A stretch of DNA of 64,000 nt from assembly GCA_900768875.1 (NCBI GenBank), contig CAAGEP010000005.1, forward strand, positions 62,001 to 126,000. The letters run 5' to 3'. Both the position numbers and the translations under genes were made by a program. This document shows, in pieces, positions 6,936 through 15,628 of this stretch (within the stretch, counting starts at the first letter, position 1; each line of letters opens with the position of its first letter). This DNA comes from Alphaproteobacteria bacterium. Lineage in GTDB: Bacteria; Pseudomonadota; Alphaproteobacteria; CAAGCB01; CAG-977. Below the pieces are notes generated by a model, which saw nothing but the letters and a program-made list of their open reading frames with translations, had not been told where the DNA came from and searched no databases.

Positions 6936-8207
6936 ATGAAAAAATATTTGTTTTGTTTGGCTTTCATTCTGTTGACGACGGACGCGTTCGCAATGCAGAT
7001 TTTTGTCAAAACGTTGACAGGGAAACATATCACGTTGGAAGTCGAACCGACTGACAGAATCGAAGATATCAAAGCAAAAATCAAAGATAAAGAAGGAATC
7101 GCCGCCGAATCTCAACGTTTGATTTTTGCGGGAAAGATACTGGAAGACGGAAACACGCTGCAGGATTACAGCATTCAAAAGGATTCCACGCTGCATTTGG
7201 AGCTGTTGTCGGCATCATCGCGTTTTGACGGTTATCCCGATAATCTGAAAAACCTTTTATCCTCTTTGAAACGGTCGAATCCCGCCGCGCTGAATGAAGC
7301 TCTGACGGCTTTGGCGCCGGTATCCGCCCCTGTCGCGGCATCTCAGTCCGCCGCCATGATGAATCAGGTGATGAGCGTGGTTTCCAATCGCCTTGCAACA
7401 GGAGCCGAACGCGGACGTTCGGCGGGGGACGCTTTGGACGGCGTCATTTCATGGGCGCAAGGCTTCGCCAACAAGTCCAAGTTGTCGGACACAGCGAAAA
7501 CAAATGGTTTTTCAGGAAAATCGGCGGGCGTCGCTTTGGGCTTTGAAAAAGCGTTGAATGAATTGAAAATCGGATTCGGGTATGCGTTTTCCAAGGGCGA
7601 CATTGACGCTTTCGCCCGCGATATTGACACGCTTACGCACATTTTGTTTGTTTACGGCGAATACAGACCCGACCGCTTTTTCGCGGATTTTACACTGGCG
7701 CAGTCCTTTTCGGATTGGAGCGAAAGCAAACGCGTCTTCGGTTCGGTGTACAAAGCGGATTACAATGTTGACACGATTGCCGTTCAAACCGTCGCAGGAT
7801 ACGATTTCGGCGTTTTGACGCCAAGTGCCGGCATGCGCTACATGCGTCTGCGCCGCGGCGGTTATACGGATACGGCACAACAGCACGTTTCTGCGGACGA
7901 TACGAATATGCTGACGGGGATCGCGGGAATAAAACTGTCGGGAACATATGGCGTTTTCAGTCCGGAAATCCGTTTTTCCGCCACATACGATTTCATTGCC
8001 GACAAATCGCGCGCCCCCGTAACCCTGACCAACGGAACAAGCTATGTCGTCGAAAGCGACCGCCTGCACCGCTGGGGGTTTGAAAGCGGCGTCGGCGTTT
8101 CAATGAAAATCGATGCGGTGCTGGAAGCTTCGCTTTCCTATGACGGTGTTTTCCGCACGCATTATACCGATCACACCGCGACAATCAATTTTAAGTATCA
8201 TTTTTAA
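6936..8207 (+). CDS. Secreted ubiquitin fused to an autotransporter beta-barrel
   Basis: The 423-residue protein has three parts. Residues 1-19 are a Sec signal peptide (KK, hydrophobic core, DAFA) whose predicted cleavage falls exactly before residue 20. Residues 20-90 are a ubiquitin domain starting [11 protein letters not shown], identical to human ubiquitin at 55 of 71 positions. All seven ubiquitin lysines (6, 11, 27, 29, 33, 48, 63), Ile44, Leu8 and His68 are kept; Val70 is Glu and the C-terminal RLRGG is replaced by LSASS. Residues 96-165 form a helical linker, and about 171-423 an autotransporter barrel ([36 protein letters not shown]) ending in Phe. AAGGA lies 9 bases before the ATG. 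The barrel should insert in the outer membrane and export the ubiquitin passenger. A eukaryotic origin of the passenger by transfer is likely; its role is unknown. Confidence 0.92.
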   Translation: MKKYLFCLAFILLTTDAFAMQIFVKTLTGKHITLEVEPTDRIEDIKAKIKDKEGIAAESQRLIFAGKILEDGNTLQDYSIQKDSTLHLELLSASSRFDGYPDNLKNLLSSLKRSNPAALNEALTALAPVSAPVAASQSAAMMNQVMSVVSNRLATGAERGRSAGDALDGVISWAQGFANKSKLSDTAKTNGFSGKSAGVALGFEKALNELKIGFGYAFSKGDIDAFARDIDTLTHILFVYGEYRPDRFFADFTLAQSFSDWSESKRVFGSVYKADYNVDTIAVQTVAGYDFGVLTPSAGMRYMRLRRGGYTDTAQQHVSADDTNMLTGIAGIKLSGTYGVFSPEIRFSATYDFIADKSRAPVTLTNGTSYVVESDRLHRWGFESGVGVSMKIDAVLEASLSYDGVFRTHYTDHTATINFKYHF

Positions 8208-8320
8208 GAAATCGCACGCTCCGTTTAAATTCGCGCGGGGTTTTATTTCCAAAGCAGGCTAAAACAGTTATGCTCTGCTAAAACAATCGTCCGATCCGTC
8301 TGAATAAAGCGCAGAAAAAA

Positions 8321-8365
8321 CGTTGTATTGTGGAAAGACAAGATCCTATCCAAAACGCTGGAAGT
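8321..8365 (+). repeat. Imperfect direct repeat, right copy
   Basis: This copy matches 6379-6423 at 35 of 45 positions and lies between the ubiquitin-autotransporter stop and the shared terminator. No open frame with a credible start runs through it. Confidence 0.5.
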
Positions 8366-8390
8366 TATAAATATCGATTTTTAAAATTTG

Positions 8391-8431
8391 GTTACAGCCG
8401 CTTTACAAAATAAAACGGCTGTAACTTTGTT
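8391..8431. terminator. Bidirectional terminator between the ubiquitin-autotransporter gene and parB
   Basis: GTTACAGCCG (8391-8400) pairs with CGGCTGTAAC (8415-8424). T-rich sequence follows on both strands, so it can end both convergent transcripts. Confidence 0.8.
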
Positions 8432-8432
8432 T

Positions 8433-9413
8433 TCATTCTTCGTCGTTGGTGATGATGTCTTGATTTTTATCAAAAGAATCATCGAAAATCACTTCGCCGA
8501 TGTCGTCGCCGTTTTCGATGATTTCTTCGTCGGCAACCGCTGTGATTTCGTCGCTTGCCGCCGATTTTGCGCTTAAACGGTTAATCAGCTTGTCCAGTTC
8601 TTCCAATGTCGAATAAGTCAAAATCAGCTCTCCGCCGCGCGATTTGGGACGGATGGACACTTCAATCCCCAAAACGCGCGTCAAATCCCGCGCCAATTCG
8701 TCACATTCGATTTGCTTGTCCGATTTTTTGGGGGCGGCTTTTTGTTTTTTGGGCGCGCCGTCTTCCTGCGCCAGTTTTTCCGTTTGCCGCACGTTCAATC
8801 CGCGCGCGACAACCGTTTGCGCCAAAGCTTCCGGATCTTTCGCCGTCAGCAAAGCGCGGGCGTGACCGCTTGTCAGCTTGCCCGTTTCCAGCATTTTTTT
8901 GACGGGTTGAGGCAATCCCAGCAAACGCATTGTGTTGGCGACGTGACTGCGGCTTTTGCCGACGGCTTGCGCCAATTCTTCCTGCGTATTGGAAAACTCC
9001 TCCATCAAGCGGCGATAGCCCTCGGCTTCCTCCAAAGCGTTCAAATCCTGCCGCTGCAGGTTTTCGATAAGAGCGACTTCCATCGCTTCTTTGTCGGAAA
9101 AATCCTTGACCAGAACGGGAACTTCGCGCAAGCCCGCTTGCTGCGCCGCGCGCCAACGCCGTTCACCGCCGATGATTTCGTATTTTCCCGCTTTGCCCAT
9201 GCGCACGATAAGCGGCTGAATCACGCCTTTTGTTTTGACGGATTCGACCAAATCGCGCAAAGCGTCCGCATCAAACGTGTGGCGCGGCTGAAAAGGGCTT
9301 GGCTCCAAATCGGCGACAGCAACGGTTTTAACCCCGCTTTGAACGGCGGTTTGCTCGGTTTCGTTTTCTTCACCCAACAGCGCGCTTAAACCGCGACCCA
9401 AATTCCTGCTCAT
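8433..9413 (-). CDS. parB: Chromosome partitioning protein ParB
   Basis: ParB is a CTPase clamp that loads at parS and spreads to organise the origin region for segregation. The 326 residues contain the N-terminal ParA-interacting motif NLGRGLSALLGE, the CTP-binding GERRWRAAQQAGL motif, the DNA-reading helix-turn-helix QEELAQAVGKSRSHVANTMR, and a C-terminal dimerisation region. An acidic tail of about 35 residues is longer than in many relatives. The ATG overlaps the parA stop by four bases. Its three likely binding sites are at 10837, 10935 and 23211. Confidence 0.97.
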   Translation of the reverse strand: MSRNLGRGLSALLGEENETEQTAVQSGVKTVAVADLEPSPFQPRHTFDADALRDLVESVKTKGVIQPLIVRMGKAGKYEIIGGERRWRAAQQAGLREVPVLVKDFSDKEAMEVALIENLQRQDLNALEEAEGYRRLMEEFSNTQEELAQAVGKSRSHVANTMRLLGLPQPVKKMLETGKLTSGHARALLTAKDPEALAQTVVARGLNVRQTEKLAQEDGAPKKQKAAPKKSDKQIECDELARDLTRVLGIEVSIRPKSRGGELILTYSTLEELDKLINRLSAKSAASDEITAVADEEIIENGDDIGEVIFDDSFDKNQDIITNDEE

Positions 9414-10198
9414 TTTTTCACCTCTTGCTTTAATACTTCCGCCGCCAAGCCGATGTACGCCTGCGCGCCTTTGCTTTTGAAATCATATAACAAAATCGGT
9501 TTGCCGTGAGACGGCGCTTCGGACACGCGGACGTTGCGCGGAATAATCGATTTGTAAACTTTTTTCCCGAAATAATTGCGTACATCCGCCGCGACGACCT
9601 CGGACAAAGCCGTGCGTCCGTCGTACATAGTCAGCAGAATACCTTGAATTTCCAAATCCGGATTGAAGTTTTTATGAACACGCTCGATAGTGCGCATCAA
9701 ATCGGCGACGCCTTCCAAAGCCAGATATTCGCATTGAACGGGAACGATGACGCCGTTTGCCGCCACCAAAGCGTTGACCGTCAGCATGCCGACGGACGGC
9801 GGGCAGTCGATAAAGATGTAGTCGTAATTCAACAATTCACCGTCGAACGCTTTTTTCAAATAAAATTGCGGCTTTGCCAGATGCGACAGCTCGAAATCCG
9901 CGCCCGCCAAGTCTTTGGACGACGCAATGACAGACAGATTCGGAATCTTTGTCCAAATAATCGAAGCCGAGATTTTTTCATCCCCCATCAGCACTTGATA
10001 GCTGTTTTTCGGCGCGTTGTTTCTGTCAACGCCCAAACTGACGGTCGCGTTTCCCTGCGGATCAAGGTCGATGACCAGCACTTTTTTCTTTGCCGCCGCC
10101 AAAGCGGTCGCCAAATTGACCGTCGTCGTTGTTTTGCCGACGCCGCCTTTTTGGTTGGAAACGGCGATAATCCGCGGTTGTTTTGTCATAGCGTTCAT
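9410..10198 (-). CDS. parA: Chromosome partitioning ATPase ParA
   Basis: ParA is a Walker-type ATPase that binds DNA when ATP-loaded and pulls ParB-parS complexes apart. The 262-residue protein has the deviant Walker A motif KGGVGKTT at 17-24, with its signature first lysine. It also has the YDYIFIDCPPSVGMLTVNAL segment and a C-terminal helix. Start choice: the ATG at 10198 overlaps the rsmG stop as ATGA; a second in-frame ATG three codons later is less likely. The order rsmG-parA-parB is conserved, but the usual upstream mnmE-mnmG are missing here. Confidence 0.97.
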   Translation of the reverse strand: MNAMTKQPRIIAVSNQKGGVGKTTTTVNLATALAAAKKKVLVIDLDPQGNATVSLGVDRNNAPKNSYQVLMGDEKISASIIWTKIPNLSVIASSKDLAGADFELSHLAKPQFYLKKAFDGELLNYDYIFIDCPPSVGMLTVNALVAANGVIVPVQCEYLALEGVADLMRTIERVHKNFNPDLEIQGILLTMYDGRTALSEVVAADVRNYFGKKVYKSIIPRNVRVSEAPSHGKPILLYDFKSKGAQAYIGLAAEVLKQEVKK

Positions 10199-10818
10199 TT
10201 CTTTTTAACCCCCGTCAGACACAAAATTTTACCTTCGTCGCTGGTGATGCTGGAATATTTTTCAACGGCGAAGACGAATTTTTTGGCGCAAAGTTTCAGT
10301 TCTTCATCCGCTTTTTTGCCCTTTAAAAACAGACAGCGCGTCCGTTCGCCGATGAAAGGTTTGGCATAGCCGACCAGCTTGTCCAAAGCCGCCAGCGCCC
10401 GCGCCGTAATCACATCGGCTTTGAACACCGGCATTTTTTCAATGCGTTCGTTGTGAATAACGACCTGCAGACCGCAAGCATCCGCCACCGCTTGCAAAAA
10501 CGAGCATTTTTTGCCGTCGCTTTCAACCAGATGAACGGTTCTGTTTTTGGATTCGTCCAGTATCGCCAGCACCAAAGCGGGAAAGCCCGCGCCGCTGCCC
10601 AAATCCAAAATCACCCTGTCCGACGGCGTTAAATACCGTTCCACTTGCGCGGAATCCAAGATGTGACGCGTCCACACAACAGGCAAAGTCGAATCGCTGA
10701 CAAGGTTCATCTTCCCCTGCCATTCTTCCAACAAAGCGACGTAAGTATTCAATTTCGATTGAACCGCCTGCGACACATTCAGTCGGTCAAAGACGGCTTG
10801 CCTGTCGGCTGTTATCAC
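10195..10818 (-). CDS. rsmG: 16S rRNA (guanine-527 N7)-methyltransferase
   Basis: RsmG (GidB) methylates G527 of 16S rRNA; its loss gives low-level streptomycin resistance in several bacteria. The 207-residue Rossmann methyltransferase has the S-adenosylmethionine motif ILDLGSGAGFPALVLAI and the family segments VWTRHILDSAQV and ITARALAALDKLV. A perfect parS begins 19 bases upstream of the ATG, so ParB spreading could affect expression of the rsmG-parA-parB transcript. That effect is inference. Confidence 0.95.
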   Translation of the reverse strand: MITADRQAVFDRLNVSQAVQSKLNTYVALLEEWQGKMNLVSDSTLPVVWTRHILDSAQVERYLTPSDRVILDLGSGAGFPALVLAILDESKNRTVHLVESDGKKCSFLQAVADACGLQVVIHNERIEKMPVFKADVITARALAALDKLVGYAKPFIGERTRCLFLKGKKADEELKLCAKKFVFAVEKYSSITSDEGKILCLTGVKKK

Positions 10819-10836
10819 GGTAAAAGCTCCCTGTTT

Positions 10837-10852
10837 TGTTTCACGTGAAACA
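10837..10852. other. parS: parS site 1
   Basis: TGTTTCACGTGAAACA is an exact 16-base palindrome identical to the bacterial parS consensus, lying in the rsmG upstream region. Confidence 0.95.
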
Positions 10853-10934
10853 ATTTATCCTTTTTGCTTGGGTTTAAAATAGACGCTTTCACCCCCGACA
10901 GACAAGCAAAAAATTTTATTTTTCGTTAAGTCGT

Positions 10935-10950
10935 TGTTTCACGTGAAACA
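10935..10950. other. parS: parS site 2
   Basis: This is a second exact TGTTTCACGTGAAACA, 98 bases from the first. Two perfect copies so close mark the main ParB loading site, about 9.7 kb from the predicted unwinding element. Confidence 0.95.
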
Positions 10951-10994
10951 TTTTTCAACACTTAAAGCCGATTGTTTTGAATCCGAAACGGAAT

Positions 10995-11522
10995 TCAGCC
11001 GTACAGCAGGATGCCCGCTGCCGCCGAAGCCAGCATCAGATAAATCGCACTGATGTTTTTGAAAAATATCAGCAGACACGAAACGGCACAGATAATCAAA
11101 GAAGAACCGTCGATAAAATTTTCACCGTTCATCAGCATAACCGACGCGCTTAAAATCAAACCGACGACAGCGATTCGCAATCCTTTGAATGCGTTTTGAA
11201 TAATCGGTCGAGAGCTGTATTTTTTCAAAAACAAAAACAGCAAAGTCGTTACGATGACTGACGGCAGGCTGACGCCAAGAGTCGCCACAAACGATCCGAA
11301 TACGGATTTCGTGCTTTCGTAGCCGATATAAGTCGCCGTGTTAATGGCAATCGGTCCCGGAGTGACTTGAGAAATTGCGATGATGTCCGTGAACTTTCCG
11401 ACGGAAATCCACGCGTGTTTGTTGACGACTTCGTCTTGGATAAGGGCAAGCATGGCATACCCGCCGCCAAAGCTGAACAGCCCGATTTTAAAGAATGTAT
11501 AAAACAGTTCCCAAAAAATCAT
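10995..11522 (-). CDS. Chromate transporter, half-size subunit (second of pair)
   Basis: This 175-residue membrane protein is one of two adjacent single-domain CHR-family proteins. The start [20 protein letters not shown] and QVTPGPIAINTATYIG are family motifs; about five or six hydrophobic segments follow. Short paired CHR proteins act together; in Bacillus subtilis such a pair exports chromate. The natural substrate in an organism without chromate exposure is unknown. It overlaps the stop of its partner by four bases and is the last gene of an operon beginning with hslV. Confidence 0.88.
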   Translation of the reverse strand: MIFWELFYTFFKIGLFSFGGGYAMLALIQDEVVNKHAWISVGKFTDIIAISQVTPGPIAINTATYIGYESTKSVFGSFVATLGVSLPSVIVTTLLFLFLKKYSSRPIIQNAFKGLRIAVVGLILSASVMLMNGENFIDGSSLIICAVSCLLIFFKNISAIYLMLASAAAGILLYG

Positions 11523-12052
11523 TTTTTCCGCCCATATGCCAAATTGCCGACAATCATGGCGGCGACGATGAATAAAATCGGCGACACTTTGTAAAAAGCG
11601 ACCGCCGCGGCTATCAGCACGGGAATTAACAGCGTTAATCCCTTAATTTGCGATTTTTTCGCCATAGACCAAGCCGGAACCAGAATCAGCGCGACAACGG
11701 CGGGTTTAACCCCTTTGAATGCCGCGATGACGTACGGGTTATGCTGAAAGTTTTGGAACAAAATCGCTATCCACAAAATCGTTATGAACGACGGCAAAGT
11801 CGCACCGAGAGTCGCCATGACCATGCCCCGAAATTTCGCGATTTTCAGCCCCAGAAACACAGCCATATTAACGACCAAAGGTCCGGGGGACGATTGAGCG
11901 ACGGCGATGGTGTCGTAAAAATCGCCTTCGTCAACCCACTTTTGTTTATCGACCAATTCCGCTTTAATCAACGGAATCATGGCATAGCCGCCGCCGAACG
12001 TAAACGCGCCGATTTTAAAAAATCCCCAAAACAGCAGCAGTAAAGTTTTCAT
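11519..12052 (-). CDS. Chromate transporter, half-size subunit (first of pair)
   Basis: This is a 177-residue CHR-family membrane protein homologous to its downstream neighbour. The same motifs occur: [19 protein letters not shown] near the N-terminus and [19 protein letters not shown] in the middle. The pair would form the two halves that long ChrA proteins carry on one chain. The ATG overlaps the hslU stop by four bases, an unusual translational coupling of an ion transporter to a protease. Confidence 0.88.
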   Translation of the reverse strand: MKTLLLLFWGFFKIGAFTFGGGYAMIPLIKAELVDKQKWVDEGDFYDTIAVAQSSPGPLVVNMAVFLGLKIAKFRGMVMATLGATLPSFITILWIAILFQNFQHNPYVIAAFKGVKPAVVALILVPAWSMAKKSQIKGLTLLIPVLIAAAVAFYKVSPILFIVAAMIVGNLAYGRKK

Positions 12053-13353
12053 AAGATAAACTTTGACAAATCCGATGTTTGAGCCAGCTCTCCGACCTTG
12101 TCGCGCACGGTTTGTTTCGTTATCGTTATGATTTCTCCGTTTCGTTCCGAAGCGTCAAAGCTGATGTCTTCCAGCAATTTTTCCAAAATCGTATGCAATC
12201 GGCGCGCGCCGATGTTTTCGACGCTTTCATTGACTTCGGCGCACAAAGCGGCGATTTCGCGCAAAGCATCGTCATCGAATTCCAGCGTTACATTTTCGGT
12301 TTTCAGCAGCTCTTTGTACTGCATGACAAGGTTGGCTTCGGGTTCGGTCAGAATTTGATAAAAGTCGTCTTTCGTCAACGCTTTCAATTCGACGCGAATC
12401 GGCAGTCTTCCTTGCAATTCGGGCAGTAAATCGGACGGTTTTGCCACATGAAAAGCCCCCGATGCGATAAACAGAATATGGTCGGTTTTGACCAATCCGT
12501 ACTTGGTCGGAACGGTCGTGCCTTCAATCAGCGGCAACAGGTCGCGCTGAACGCCTTCGCGGGAAATATCGGGATTTTTGCCTTCGCTTCTGCCGCAAAT
12601 CTTGTCAAATTCATCGATAAAGACGATTGCATTGTTTTCCACGGCTTCAATCGCCGTTTTGACGACTTTGTCATCGTCGATAAGGGCGTCGCTTTCCTCG
12701 GTGATTAAAACATCGTAAGAATCTTTGACGGTCAGTTTTTTCTTTTTGTAAGAAACGCCTTTGCCCAACAGATCACTGAGCGAAAACATACCCATTTGAG
12801 CGCCCGGCATGCCCGGAACGTCGAATGTCGGCAAAGTGTTGTTCGGTGCTTCCTGCACTTCGATTTCGATTTCGCGGTCGTTCAAATCGCCGCTTTCCAG
12901 CATTTTTTTGAACTTTTCGCGCGTTTCAGCTCCCGCGTTTGTTCCGACCAGAGCGTCCAAAACGCGTTCTTCGGCTTTGGCGCGGGCTTGAGGTTTAACG
13001 GCTTCGCGCATTGTTTTGCGCGTCATGGTCAGCGAAATTTCGACCAAATCGCGGATGATGCTTTCGACATCGCGTCCGACATAGCCGATTTCCGTAAACT
13101 TCGTCGCTTCGACCTTGATAAAGGGGGCTTGAGCCAGCTTTGCCAAGCGGCGGGCGATTTCCGTCTTGCCGACCCCCGTGGGACCAATCATCAGGATATT
13201 TTTCGGCACGACTTCCTCGCGCAAAGCGGCGGGCAGCTGACGGCGGCGCCAACGGTTGCGCAAAGCCACGGCGACGGCGCGTTTGGCGTCTTCTTGTCCG
13301 ATGATGTGACGGTTCAGTTCGGCGACGATTTCGCGGGGTGAAAGTGTGCTCAT
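12049..13353 (-). CDS. hslU: HslU, ATPase subunit of the HslUV protease
   Basis: HslU is an AAA+ hexamer that unfolds substrates and feeds them to HslV. The start at 13353 ([20 protein letters not shown]) overlaps the hslV stop by four bases and gives 434 residues; an upstream in-frame extension was rejected. The Walker A motif is GPTGVGKTE, Walker B is [10 protein letters not shown], and the variable I-domain lies between them. The C-terminus ends LSKFIL, the tail that docks into HslV and activates it. The chaperone is therefore complete. Confidence 0.97.
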   Translation of the reverse strand: MSTLSPREIVAELNRHIIGQEDAKRAVAVALRNRWRRRQLPAALREEVVPKNILMIGPTGVGKTEIARRLAKLAQAPFIKVEATKFTEIGYVGRDVESIIRDLVEISLTMTRKTMREAVKPQARAKAEERVLDALVGTNAGAETREKFKKMLESGDLNDREIEIEVQEAPNNTLPTFDVPGMPGAQMGMFSLSDLLGKGVSYKKKKLTVKDSYDVLITEESDALIDDDKVVKTAIEAVENNAIVFIDEFDKICGRSEGKNPDISREGVQRDLLPLIEGTTVPTKYGLVKTDHILFIASGAFHVAKPSDLLPELQGRLPIRVELKALTKDDFYQILTEPEANLVMQYKELLKTENVTLEFDDDALREIAALCAEVNESVENIGARRLHTILEKLLEDISFDASERNGEIITITKQTVRDKVGELAQTSDLSKFIL

Positions 13354-13880
13354 AGTTTTTCCGTAATGATGTTGTGATTGGTGTAAATGCAAATGTCGGC
13401 GGCGATATTCATCGCTTTTTCAACGATTTGTTCGGCGGATTTATCACCGTCAACCAAAGCCAGAGCCGCCGCTTGAGCGAACGCGCCGCCCGATCCGATG
13501 CCGATAACGCCGTTTTGCGGTTCCAGCACGTCGCCGTTTCCCGTCAAAACAAGGGTGATGTCTTTGTCGGCGACAATCATCATCGCTTCCAGTTTGCGCA
13601 AATACCGGTCGGTGCGCCAATCTTTGGCAAGTTCGACGCATGCGCGGGTCAACTGTCCCGAATACTTGTCGATTTTGGCTTCCAGCCGCTCGAACAGCGT
13701 GAAAGCGTCGGCGGTTGCGCCCGCAAAGCCCGCAATAATGCTTCCATCGCCCAAACGGCGGACTTTTTTGGCATTGCTTTTCAACACGGTGTTGCCGAAA
13801 GTAACTTGTCCGTCGCCCGCAATGACCGTTTGTCCGTCCTTGCGCACGCAAAGAATCGTTGTTCCGCGCCAAGATTCCAT
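13350..13880 (-). CDS. hslV: HslV, peptidase subunit of the HslUV protease
   Basis: HslV is an N-terminal-threonine peptidase related to proteasome beta subunits. The 176-residue precursor starts [10 protein letters not shown]; removal of six residues would expose T7 as the catalytic nucleophile. Other family segments are [16 protein letters not shown] and [15 protein letters not shown]. It is divergent from hisB, as in many alphaproteobacteria, and is first in the hslV-hslU-chromate transporter cluster. Confidence 0.97.
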   Translation of the reverse strand: MESWRGTTILCVRKDGQTVIAGDGQVTFGNTVLKSNAKKVRRLGDGSIIAGFAGATADAFTLFERLEAKIDKYSGQLTRACVELAKDWRTDRYLRKLEAMMIVADKDITLVLTGNGDVLEPQNGVIGIGSGGAFAQAAALALVDGDKSAEQIVEKAMNIAADICIYTNHNIITEKL

Positions 13881-13959
13881 AATTTTAAAGACTCCTTGTT
13901 AACTTTTTGACTTTAAGATGGTTTAAAACAGATTTTTGCCGAAAGAAAGGAAAAAAGCA

Positions 13960-14547
13960 ATGCGTCAAACCGTTTTGGAACGCAATACCGCGGAAACCGA
14001 AATCAAAGTCGATATCAATTTGGACGGTACGGGAAAATACGACATCAATACAGGTTGCGCGTTTTTCGATCACATGCTGGCTCAACTGGCAAAGCACGGC
14101 TTGATTGATTTGAAAATCACGGCGCACGGCGATTTGGAAGTCGACGCGCACCACTTGGTCGAAGACGTCGGCATTGTTTTGGGGCAAGCGTTTGCGCGCG
14201 CTTTGGGCGACAAAAAAGGCATCAACCGCTACGGCGCGGCGTGTATTCCGATGGATGAAGCCTTAAGCCGCTGCGTTTTGGATTTAAGCGGGCGGGGCGT
14301 ATGCGTTTGGAACGTCGCTTTTCCGACCGAAAAAGTCGGCGAAGTCGATACCGAAGTGTTCAAGGAATTCTTTGTCGCCGTTGCGGACAATTTAAGGGCG
14401 GCGGTACACGTCGAAAGCTTATATGGCGGTAATTCGCACCATATTGTAGAATCGTGTTTCAAGGCGTTTGCGCGCGCTTTGCGCCACGCGGTCGAATTTG
14501 ATGAAAGGGCGAGGGATGTTCTGCCCTCGACAAAAGGGGCTTTGTAA
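13960..14547 (+). CDS. hisB: Imidazoleglycerol-phosphate dehydratase
   Basis: HisB removes water from imidazoleglycerol phosphate in histidine synthesis. The 195-residue single-domain protein carries the manganese-binding histidine motifs FFDHML, DAHHLVEDVGI and GNSHHIVES. The ATG at 13960 has AAAGGA 8-9 bases upstream; an earlier in-frame TTG at 13936 lacks a ribosome site. In related genomes hisH, hisA and hisF usually follow; here the next gene is a flavodoxin, so the remaining his genes must lie elsewhere or be absent. Confidence 0.96.
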   Translation: MRQTVLERNTAETEIKVDINLDGTGKYDINTGCAFFDHMLAQLAKHGLIDLKITAHGDLEVDAHHLVEDVGIVLGQAFARALGDKKGINRYGAACIPMDEALSRCVLDLSGRGVCVWNVAFPTEKVGEVDTEVFKEFFVAVADNLRAAVHVESLYGGNSHHIVESCFKAFARALRHAVEFDERARDVLPSTKGAL

Positions 14548-15158
14548 TGAAATACGTTTTATATGTTTTGCTTTTGGCTGTTGTTGTCGCGGGAGCGGCG
14601 GGATTGCGGCACTTGTACCGCGTATCCGCGGCAAACAAGCGTGAAATGGCGCAATACGCGGGAAAATCCGCCGAAATCAAAAAAGATTTGGGCAGGGTTT
14701 TGGTCGTGTATTACTCGCTGACGGGACACACCAAAGAAATCGCCGATAAAATCCAAACAATGACGAACGCGGATATTTTCGGATTGGAAACAGCGAAACC
14801 TTTGCCGACGGGGGCGAAACTCCACTTAACGGTCAAAGACCAGCTGAAAACGAAAAAATATCCCGCTTTGAAGCAGCTGCCCGATTTGACGGGATACGAC
14901 GTCGTTTTTGTCGGCTCGCCCGTTTGGTGGTACACGGCGGCGACGCCCGTTCTGTCGTTTTTGGAACAGGCGGATTTTCAAGGGGCGAAAGTTGCGTTCT
15001 TTTCCACGCAGGGAAGCAACCGCGGCACGTTTTTGCAGGATGTTGAGGCTCTGACAAAAAACGCGCAAATTCTGCCCGACGCGTCGTTTAACAATATGGG
15101 CAAAGAATACGACGCGGCGGTCAACGCCAAAATCGCGGCGTGGATTAACGGATTGTAA
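14547..15158 (+). CDS. Membrane-anchored flavodoxin-like protein
   Basis: Residues 1-20 are a hydrophobic N-terminal anchor or signal peptide. From about residue 50 a flavodoxin fold follows: VLVVYYSLTGHTKEIADKI is the FMN phosphate-binding loop, and VVFVGSPVWWYTAATPVLSF is the second FMN loop of the flavodoxin_4 family. The 203-residue protein would sit on the outer face of the inner membrane if exported, which is unusual for a flavin protein that does not cross with Tat signals. Its partner is unknown. The ATG overlaps the hisB stop by one base (TAATG). Confidence 0.85.
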   Translation: MKYVLYVLLLAVVVAGAAGLRHLYRVSAANKREMAQYAGKSAEIKKDLGRVLVVYYSLTGHTKEIADKIQTMTNADIFGLETAKPLPTGAKLHLTVKDQLKTKKYPALKQLPDLTGYDVVFVGSPVWWYTAATPVLSFLEQADFQGAKVAFFSTQGSNRGTFLQDVEALTKNAQILPDASFNNMGKEYDAAVNAKIAAWINGL

Positions 15159-15166
15159 GAATTTGA

Positions 15167-15191
15167 AAAGGCGGGAAAATCTCCCGCCTTT
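15167..15191. terminator. Bidirectional terminator between flavodoxin and cupin genes
   Basis: AAAGGCGGGA (15167-15176) pairs with TCCCGCCTTT (15182-15191) around a short loop. Confidence 0.75.
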
Positions 15192-15200
15192 GAATTTTGA

Positions 15201-15530
15201 TTAAAACACGACCGTCAGCATCATTTTAAAGCGTTTTTTGCCTTTGACGGCATGGGGATGATGCGCGGGCATGACAATGCTTTCGCCTGCGTTCAGCTCG
15301 AAATCTTTGCCGTCAATGGTTAAGATGCCGACGCCGTCCAGACACGTCACAAACGCGTCGCCGTCAGATTGGTGCGTGCTGATTTCTTCGCCTGCCTCAA
15401 AAGCGAACAAAGTAATGCTGACGGCGCTATTCTGCACCAACGTTTTGCTGACAATCTGTCCCGCTTGATAGTCCACTTGGTCTTTCAGCGTCAAAACGCG
15501 CGCTTTCGCGATGTTTTTCAAAGGTTCCAT
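15201..15530 (-). CDS. Small cupin-domain protein
   Basis: The 109-residue protein is a single cupin barrel. Cupin motif 1 is seen as EAGEEISTHQSDGDAFVTCL and motif 2 as MPAHHPHAVKG, giving H, D and HH candidate metal ligands. Such stand-alone cupins may be enzymes or binding proteins, and no substrate can be inferred. The gene is a lone unit with its own upstream gap of about 100 bases to holA and a shared terminator behind it. Confidence 0.85.
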   Translation of the reverse strand: MEPLKNIAKARVLTLKDQVDYQAGQIVSKTLVQNSAVSITLFAFEAGEEISTHQSDGDAFVTCLDGVGILTIDGKDFELNAGESIVMPAHHPHAVKGKKRFKMMLTVVF

Positions 15531-15628
15531 TTGCCCTCTCTTTCTTTTGTAAAGATACAGGTTTTTACTTTAAACGGCCAGATAACCGAACGCTTTGCGT
15601 AAACAATTCCTTGGATTAAAAGACGCCC

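Noticed and set aside
6993..7205. Separate cytosolic ubiquitin starting at the internal ATG at 6993
   Set aside because: No ribosome-binding site precedes that ATG, the frame continues without a stop into the barrel, and the signal peptide fits perfectly before it.
8208..8390. Coding remnant on the minus strand through the right direct repeat
   Set aside because: A short peptide similar to the left copy can be read, but there is no start codon with a ribosome site and the frame ends soon; it is kept as a repeat, not a gene.
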